From the NCBI GenBank assembly GCA_020638455.1, contig JACKIK010000001.1:186001-250000 (forward strand): DNA of 64,000 nucleotides, read 5' to 3'. The position numbers and the translations under genes are program-made. Below, piece after piece: positions 58,753 to 64,000 of the stretch. This stretch comes from Hyphomonas sp. Its GTDB lineage: Bacteria > Pseudomonadota > Alphaproteobacteria > Caulobacterales > Hyphomonadaceae. A model generated the notes under the pieces. That model saw nothing but the letters and a program-made list of their open reading frames with translations, was not told the origin of the DNA and searched no databases. How positions within the stretch are numbered: the stretch's first letter is position 1; each line of letters opens with the position of its first letter.

Positions 58753-59641
58753 GATCCTCGCCGATCCGGCGTAGCGTGTCGGCGCCCATCTTCGCGTGGC
58801 GGGGATGATCGTGGAGGCCTGTTTCAAGCAGGATGACGCCGAAGAACACGGCCCAGCCGCGGGCGCGCGCCAGCGTCGCCGCGCTCATGCCATACGCCTT
58901 GATCGCGGCGGCGCGGGCGGCGGGATCGTCGAACAAGGCCCAGATCGAGGCGAGGTCGGTCGCCGGGTCTCCGGCACACATGTCGCCCCAGTCGATGATG
59001 GCGGCGAGCCTGCCGTCGCGCACCAGGATGTTGCGGGCATGCATGTCCCCGGCAATCCAGGTCCTGGCGAGATCGACAGGGGCGGCGAGACCTTCCGACC
59101 ATGCGGTTTCGACGGCCGGTGAGATGGCGCCGGTCGTCCGGCGCACGATGCCCATGCGCCGCTCGGTGTCGGCCTGCTTGCCGGAGAGCGGACAGTCCCG
59201 CACCGGATTGGCGGGTGCGTCCGGCGGGGCCGGCTGGTGCAGCGCCTTCAGGAAAGACGCCAGAACCGGAGCCTCGGCGGTATCGGGCGGGGCGAGATCG
59301 GCGGCTTCGCCGTCGATCCAGGGCAGTACGCTCCAGACGAAGGGATAGCCCCGTCCCGGCAGGCCCGTCCGCAGCGGGGCCGGAACCGGCAGGGGCAGGT
59401 GTGGCGCAAGCTGCGGCAGCCAGCGCTGTTCCTTCTTCAGCAGGCCCTCCGCAATCTCGCGGCGCGGCAGGCGCAGGGCGAGGGCGTCACCTGCCCTGAC
59501 CATCACATTGTCCCAGCCCTCGCCGACGATTTCGAGTGGCAGGCCGGCAAGGTCCGGATGCTGGTCTGCCAGCAGGTCCCTCACCAGCGACAGGGTGATC
59601 GTCACATCCGCATCGGGCGTACCGGGGGCATCGGCGGTCAT
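58745..59641 (-). CDS. Aminoglycoside phosphotransferase-family protein
   Basis: This 298-residue protein has the APH/choline kinase-type fold. The ATP-anchoring region is in GWDNVMVRAGDALALRLPRR. The catalytic loop WIAGDMHARNILVRDG, in which D and N are the catalytic and metal-binding residues, and the metal loop AIIDWGDMCAGDPATDLA are intact. A likely start is the ATG at 59641 with GGGGAG upstream. Long reading upstream is not coding. Proteins of this kind phosphorylate small molecules such as macrolides or homoserine, and the substrate here is unknown. It lies back to back with the amidase gene. Confidence 0.88.
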   Translation of the reverse strand: MTADAPGTPDADVTITLSLVRDLLADQHPDLAGLPLEIVGEGWDNVMVRAGDALALRLPRREIAEGLLKKEQRWLPQLAPHLPLPVPAPLRTGLPGRGYPFVWSVLPWIDGEAADLAPPDTAEAPVLASFLKALHQPAPPDAPANPVRDCPLSGKQADTERRMGIVRRTTGAISPAVETAWSEGLAAPVDLARTWIAGDMHARNILVRDGRLAAIIDWGDMCAGDPATDLASIWALFDDPAARAAAIKAYGMSAATLARARGWAVFFGVILLETGLHDHPRHAKMGADTLRRIGEDPS

Positions 59642-59719
59642 TTCAGTCTCCCCTTGCGCGCAAGGCCGCTCCGTTACACCTTGCGCGCCGACAAGACAAA
59701 CAAGAGAGAGGAATCGTCG

Positions 59720-61261
59720 ATGAGCAGGATCACGAGACGCGGAACGCTTCTGGGTGGCGCGGCGCTGGGGGCGCTGGCTGCCTGCGGAAAGACAGCCGAA
59801 CCGGCAGCGCCGGCGGATGTCGCGTCCGAGTCCGCTGCTCCGGCCGTGCCGGCCACGCCGCCAGTCGCCGAAGGATGGATTGACGGCACCGACATGGCCG
59901 CGCGTATCGCCCGCGGCGACACAACGGCAGCCGCCGAGGTCGAGGCCGCGATTGCGCGGGCCGACAAGGTCAACGGCGCCCTCAACGCGATTGCCACCAA
60001 GACCTATGACATGGCCCGCGCCGATGCCGGCCATACCCCGGCCGGCCCGTTCCAGGGCGTGCCGACCTTCATCAAGGACCTGCACAACTGGAAAGGCGCC
60101 CCGACCCTTTATGGCAGCCGCGCCTTCAAGGGCTATGTGCCCGACCAGGACGACCCGCTGCCGGCGAAATGGCGCGCCGAGGGCGTCGTGGTGCTCGGCA
60201 AGTCGACCGCGCCGGAAATGGGTTTGATCTCCTCGACGGAACCACTGGTGACAGGTGCGAGCCGCAATCCGTGGGACACGTCCCGCATGGTGGGCGGCTC
60301 GTCCGGCGGATCGGCGGCGCTGGTTGCGGCGCGCGTGGTGCCGTTTGCCCATGCCAGCGATGGCGGCGGCTCCATTCGCATTCCGTCCAGCACCTGCGGC
60401 GTCTTTGGCCTGAAGCCGTCGCGCGGCCAGCTGCCGGCCCACGACCTCAACGAGAGTGCGGCGCCCGTGGATATTGCCGTCCAGCACGCCGTGACGATTT
60501 CGGTGCGCGACTCGATCAACCTGTTCCGCGACACGCAGGTCAATGACGGCACCTACCCGCCGCTCGATGCGGAAGTGCTGCCACTGAAGCGCCGCCTGAA
60601 GATCGGCTTCACGACGGATGCCTATGCTGGTACGCCGGTCGCCGCGGAGACGCGCAAGGCGCAGGAAGAGATCGCCCAGCTCTGCCGCGATCTCGGCCAC
60701 GACATCATCGAAACCACGCCGACCTTCGACGGCAAGGAATTCCTCGACAAGTTCCTGCTCTACTGGGCCGCGGGCGCGGCGGACTTTGCGCAACAGGCCA
60801 GCGATTTCAGCGGCAAGCCGATTGGGCCGGATATCGTCGAGCCGTGGACGCTGGGCCTCGCCGCCATGTTCGAGGCGCGCAAGGCCGAGATGGACGACAC
60901 GGTCGCCTGGCTGCTCAAGTTCGAGTCGGTCTACGATTCCTGGTTCAAGGATTTCGATGTGCTGCTGACGCCGACCACGGCCAGCCCCGCCGTGCCAATT
61001 GGTGAGCAGGACCCGACCGTGCCCTACGATACGCTGTACGAGCGCGTGATCACCTTTGCGGCGTTCACGCCGCCGATGAATGTGGCAGGGGCCGCGTCGA
61101 TGAGCGTGCCGCTCAGCTGGTCGGACGAAGGCCTGCCTATCGGGTCGATGTTCTCCGGCCGCCGCGGTGACGACCAGCTGCTGTTCGAACTCGCCCTCGA
61201 ACTCGAACAGGCGCGGCCGTGGGCAGGGCGCATTCCGCCCGTTTCGGCGTTCAAGGCATAA
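59720..61261 (+). CDS. Amidase with Tat-type lipoprotein signal
   Basis: This 513-residue amidase-signature enzyme hydrolyses amides by a Ser-cisSer-Lys triad. It has Lys119 (FIKDLHNWKG), Ser194 (GGSSGG) and Ser218 (DGGGSIRIP), whose spacing of 75 and 24 matches the K142-S217-S241 set of fatty acid amide hydrolase. The N-terminus SRITRRGTLLGGAALGALAAC combines a twin-arginine motif with a lipobox-like Cys22, so it is exported folded and may be anchored. GAGAGAGGAA lies before the ATG at 59720. Ten bases separate it from the next gene, suggesting cotranscription. Confidence 0.92.
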   Translation: MSRITRRGTLLGGAALGALAACGKTAEPAAPADVASESAAPAVPATPPVAEGWIDGTDMAARIARGDTTAAAEVEAAIARADKVNGALNAIATKTYDMARADAGHTPAGPFQGVPTFIKDLHNWKGAPTLYGSRAFKGYVPDQDDPLPAKWRAEGVVVLGKSTAPEMGLISSTEPLVTGASRNPWDTSRMVGGSSGGSAALVAARVVPFAHASDGGGSIRIPSSTCGVFGLKPSRGQLPAHDLNESAAPVDIAVQHAVTISVRDSINLFRDTQVNDGTYPPLDAEVLPLKRRLKIGFTTDAYAGTPVAAETRKAQEEIAQLCRDLGHDIIETTPTFDGKEFLDKFLLYWAAGAADFAQQASDFSGKPIGPDIVEPWTLGLAAMFEARKAEMDDTVAWLLKFESVYDSWFKDFDVLLTPTTASPAVPIGEQDPTVPYDTLYERVITFAAFTPPMNVAGAASMSVPLSWSDEGLPIGSMFSGRRGDDQLLFELALELEQARPWAGRIPPVSAFKA

Positions 61262-61270
61262 AGGGGCTGT

Positions 61271-62272
61271 ATGAGCGGGACGGAAGAACAGGGCGATGTC
61301 GCCCCCCTGGTGTTCGGCTACGCCTTCGATGCCGACGGCAGCGCGACGCCGCTCAGCTGGAATGATGTGACACAGAACGGACTGGCCGGGCACCGGCTGG
61401 TCTGGCTGCATCTCAACCGGCAGTCGGGCCAGACGCAGGACTGGCTGCTCAACAAGAGCGGGCTCGACTGGCTGACTGTCGATGCCCTGCTGCAGGACGA
61501 GACCCGGCCGCGCGCCGTTCGCCACGGCAAGAGCTTTCTGATCAACCTGCGCGGCATGAACATGAACGAGGGGGCCGACCCCGAAGACATGGTGTCGCTG
61601 CGCATGTGGGCCAGCAATGAGCTGCTGATCACCATCCGCGGCCGCCGTGTGCATGCTGCGCGGGCGGTCGAGGGCCTGGTGCGCTCGCACGATGTGCCCT
61701 ATTCGACCGGCGCGCTGGTCGCCGCCCTCGCCGACGCACTGACGGACCAGATGGAGCCGGTGATCGAAGGCTTCGACGATGAAGCCGACCGCTATGAGGA
61801 CGAGCTGCTCGACCCGAAAGTGCGCCTGAACCGCTCCGTGCTGCCGGAGTTCCGGCGGCGCGTCCTGCAGGTGCGCCGTTACCTGATGCCCCAGCGCGAC
61901 GCGATGGCTGCGCTGGTGAGAGACGGGGTCCAGTCCGGCATCTTCAGCGAGTTCGACGCCTCCTTCCTGCGGGAATCCATGGACCGGGTGACGCGCCTGT
62001 CGGAACAGGTGGAGACGATCCGGGAACGCTCCACGGTGCTGCAGGAGGAGCTGATCCAGGAAGGCACGGAGGAAACCAACCAGCGCCTGTTCGTGCTGGC
62101 CATCCTGTCGGCGGTGTTCCTGCCGCTGAGCTTCGTGACCGGCCTGTTCGGGGTCAATCTGGGCGGCATTCCGGGGGCCGGCGACGGACAGGCCTTCCCG
62201 ATCCTCGTCGGCGGCCTGCTGCTGTCGACCATCGCCACGCTGGCCGTGCTGCGCTGGCAGCGCTGGATCTAA
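61271..62272 (+). CDS. CorA-family metal transporter (ZntB-like)
   Basis: This 333-residue inner-membrane protein has an N-terminal cytoplasmic domain and two C-terminal membrane helices (RLFVLAILSAVFLPLSFVTG and FPILVGGLLLSTIATLAV). The pore-associated motif is GLFGVNLGGIPG, where CorA has GMN; GVN is found in ZntB. Zinc or magnesium transport is likely. It begins at the ATG at 61271, ten bases after the amidase stop. A preserved helix with QVETIRERSTVLQEELIQEG precedes the membrane part. A later gene group is the RND efflux pair. Confidence 0.9.
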   Translation: MSGTEEQGDVAPLVFGYAFDADGSATPLSWNDVTQNGLAGHRLVWLHLNRQSGQTQDWLLNKSGLDWLTVDALLQDETRPRAVRHGKSFLINLRGMNMNEGADPEDMVSLRMWASNELLITIRGRRVHAARAVEGLVRSHDVPYSTGALVAALADALTDQMEPVIEGFDDEADRYEDELLDPKVRLNRSVLPEFRRRVLQVRRYLMPQRDAMAALVRDGVQSGIFSEFDASFLRESMDRVTRLSEQVETIRERSTVLQEELIQEGTEETNQRLFVLAILSAVFLPLSFVTGLFGVNLGGIPGAGDGQAFPILVGGLLLSTIATLAVLRWQRWI

Positions 62273-62446
62273 AATCCGGCTTCCCTAACGGCACGTATTA
62301 ACCAACGCTTGCGGGCAATTATCAAACTCGCGCCCGGCCTTTGCCCAATTGCAAGGCTGTCCTGTTAAGGAATCCTGCCGGCTGCGCTACCACCTGCGAC
62401 GCGGGCACCTATATCTGCTACACACCCGCCGGAAAGACGCCTCCCA

Positions 62447-63523
62447 GTGAACCGCTCGACCTTCATCGCCGTAGCCATTGTCGTGGCTCTCATCGCCTGG
62501 TTCGGCTTCAACAGCCTGAAGCGGGGCAGCCTGTCGTCGCACGAGGCTGCATCGCAGGAACAAGCTGCCGATGAGACGCCGGAAGCCGTGATCGAAACGC
62601 TGGTTGCCGAACCGCACATGCTGCAGATCGACGCCAAGGGCCGCACCGCTCCGGACAAGAGCGTAACCGTCAAGGCCGGCACCTCCGGCAACGTCGTCTC
62701 CACGCCGGCAAAGGAAGGCAATTTCGTCAAGGCCGGCACGCTGCTGTGCGGCCTCGATGTCGAGGCGCGCGCCGCCCGCGTGAAAGAAGCCGAAGCCGCG
62801 CGCGACTCCGCCCGCGTCGATTATGAAGCGGCCGCCTCGCTGGCCGCCAAGGGCCTCGGCGCGGCCAACCTCGCCACCGGCGCGAAAGCGAAGCTCGACG
62901 CTGCCGGGGCGGCGCTGGACGCCGCCAAGGTCGAGCTGTCCAAGACCCAGATCCGCGCGCCATTCGACGGCATCTTCGAAACCCGCATCGCCGAGGCCGG
63001 CGACTTCCTCGCCCCGGGCCAGGCCTGCGGCGTGCTGGTCGACATGGACCCGGTGATCGTCTCCGTGCAGCTGTCCGAAGCGCAGGCTGGACGCCTTACC
63101 ACAGGGCTCGACGGCCATACGCGGCTTGCCAATGGCAAGACCTATCCGGTGAAGCTGCGCTATGTGGCGCGCACCGCCGATGGCCCGACACGCACTTTCC
63201 TGGTCGAAGCGGCGATCCAGTCAGGCGAGGATGAAGTGCCGGCCGGCATCACAGCCGAACTGTTCGTGCCGATCGGACAGGTTCCGGCCACGATGATCTC
63301 CGCCGGCCTGCTCACCCTGTCTGACCAGGGCCAGCTGGGCGTACGCTATGTCGAGGCTGACAATACGGTGCAGTTCGCGCCGGTGACCGTGATCGACCAG
63401 ACGCCGGAAGGCACCTGGGTGACCGGCCTGCCGGCGACGGCGAAAGTCATCTCGCTCGGCCAGGACTATCTGGCTGACGGCGTCACCGTGAAGCCGGTGG
63501 CGAGCCACGGAGCCCAGCCGTGA
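62447..63523 (+). CDS. RND efflux periplasmic adaptor (MFP)
   Basis: This 358-residue adaptor of a tripartite efflux pump has an N-terminal membrane segment (TFIAVAIVVALIAWFGF), a lipoyl half (SVTVKAGTSGNVVSTPAKEG), a coiled coil (about 100-165) and returning barrel-sandwich strands (TQIRAPFDGIFETRIAEAGD). A beta barrel follows. It starts at GTG 62447. The preceding 174 bases have no gene. The next gene overlaps by four bases (GTGA), giving translational coupling. The outer-membrane channel was not found. Confidence 0.92.
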   Translation: MNRSTFIAVAIVVALIAWFGFNSLKRGSLSSHEAASQEQAADETPEAVIETLVAEPHMLQIDAKGRTAPDKSVTVKAGTSGNVVSTPAKEGNFVKAGTLLCGLDVEARAARVKEAEAARDSARVDYEAAASLAAKGLGAANLATGAKAKLDAAGAALDAAKVELSKTQIRAPFDGIFETRIAEAGDFLAPGQACGVLVDMDPVIVSVQLSEAQAGRLTTGLDGHTRLANGKTYPVKLRYVARTADGPTRTFLVEAAIQSGEDEVPAGITAELFVPIGQVPATMISAGLLTLSDQGQLGVRYVEADNTVQFAPVTVIDQTPEGTWVTGLPATAKVISLGQDYLADGVTVKPVASHGAQP

Positions 63524-64000
63524 CCGGTATCGTCGACGGCGCCATCGGGCGGGCCCGCATGGTGCTCGCCATTCTCATCTGTGCCGTTGTCGCAGGTGTG
63601 ATGACCTATATCGGCCTTCCGAAGGAAGCCGACCCGGACATTCCGATCCCGTATGTCGCGATCACCGTGCCGCTCGCAGGGGTCACGCCGGAAGATGCCG
63701 AACGGCTGCTGGTCAAGCCGATCGAACAGGAAATCCAGTCCATCGAAGGCCTGAAGACATTCAACGGCTATGGCAGCGAAGGCGCCGGCACGCTGGTGCT
63801 GGAATTCGAGATCGACGTGGACGTCGACCAGGCCGTGCTGGATGTGAAGGACAAGGTGGACCTTGCCAAGCGCTTCTTCCCGGCAGATGCGCGTGAGCCG
63901 ATCATCCAGGAATTCAACGCCTCGCAATTCCCGATCATGGTGGTGAACCTGTATGGCGAGGCACCCGAGCGCGGGCTCAACGAGATTGCCGAGAACCTCA
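63520..64000 (+). CDS. RND efflux transporter, N-terminal part (runs off the window)
   Basis: Only the first 160 residues are inside the window. After a cytoplasmic N-terminus there is the first membrane helix (RMVLAILICAVVAGVMTYIG), then YIGLPKEADPDIPIPYVAIT, the typical RND start of the HAE-1/HME families. The porter-domain segments SIEGLKTFNGYGSEGAGTLV and DLAKRFFPADAREP follow. It overlaps the adaptor stop by four bases and begins with GTG. The transported substrate cannot be told from this part. Confidence 0.9.
   Translation, partial: MTGIVDGAIGRARMVLAILICAVVAGVMTYIGLPKEADPDIPIPYVAITVPLAGVTPEDAERLLVKPIEQEIQSIEGLKTFNGYGSEGAGTLVLEFEIDVDVDQAVLDVKDKVDLAKRFFPADAREPIIQEFNASQFPIMVVNLYGEAPERGLNEIAENL

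Noticed and set aside
59642..61690. Extension of the phosphotransferase frame across the amidase gene
   Set aside because: The portion beyond 59641 is antisense to the amidase and lacks domain content. A well-placed ATG with GGGGAG at 59641 starts the real gene.
1..64000. tRNA, rRNA, integrase or transposase genes
   Set aside because: None was recognised on either strand by eye. A tRNA search tool could still find a divergent case.

Overview
The window looks like chromosomal DNA of a GC-rich alphaproteobacterium. A member of the Hyphomonadaceae (Hyphomonas/Henriciella-like) is my best guess. It rests on gene content only: a CysNC fusion, fatty-acid and Baeyer-Villiger oxidation genes, an RTX protease, and GDP-mannose and uronate sugar genes. 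No rRNA, tRNA, CRISPR array or intact mobile element was seen.

Layout. 1-8386 is a type II secretion locus with divergent arms. gspF-gspG-gspD run leftward, with gspD leaving the window. gspE-K-L-M, a GspC-like gene and gspH run rightward, ending in a stump of gspI. A decayed sulfotransferase pseudogene follows (8399-9062). The bases here are visibly less GC-rich than those to the right. 9371-12851 is an activated-methyl-cycle operon (ahcY, purU, metK). 13037-16273 encodes a secreted RTX metalloprotease with perfect 291-bp internal repeats and an AT-rich C-terminal extension. Next come glmS with a nucleotidyltransferase gene, sulfate activation (cysD, cysNC), GDP-mannose synthesis and conversion (manC, gmd) around a flavin monooxygenase, a thiolase-like gene, gpsA, and a type I secretion exporter pair (ABC and HlyD-type) that could export the RTX protease. 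A UDP-glucuronate epimerase, a dienoyl-CoA-isomerase-like crotonase and an AceE-like E1 enzyme follow.

36670-55300 is a mosaic of small units: a metallo-beta-lactamase-fold hydrolase, an ATP-grasp-like gene, a phosphatase-like gene, an oligopeptide-type permease pair without its partners, a kinase/ATPase fusion, two small cytochrome c lipoproteins, an acyl-CoA ligase with an SDR, a glycerophosphodiesterase, pdxH, aroC, an outer-membrane barrel protein and a PiT-like transporter. REP-like hairpins with covarying stems sit between several of these genes. The right end holds a methyltransferase, a glycine-zipper protein, tlyA, a Cu/Zn superoxide dismutase with an altered zinc ligand, a phosphotransferase, an amidase, a CorA-type transporter and the start of an RND efflux operon that leaves the window.

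How the genes fit together. Secretion (T2SS, T1SS with RTX protease) and envelope sugars (manC, gmd, uronate epimerase, glmS) point to a surface-active lifestyle. No single cluster is clearly a new system. The most unusual signals are the interrupted gspI, the RTX repeats and tail, the substituted SodC and monooxygenase motifs, the covarying hairpin family, and an unlisted 57-residue membrane protein with an operator-like repeat.
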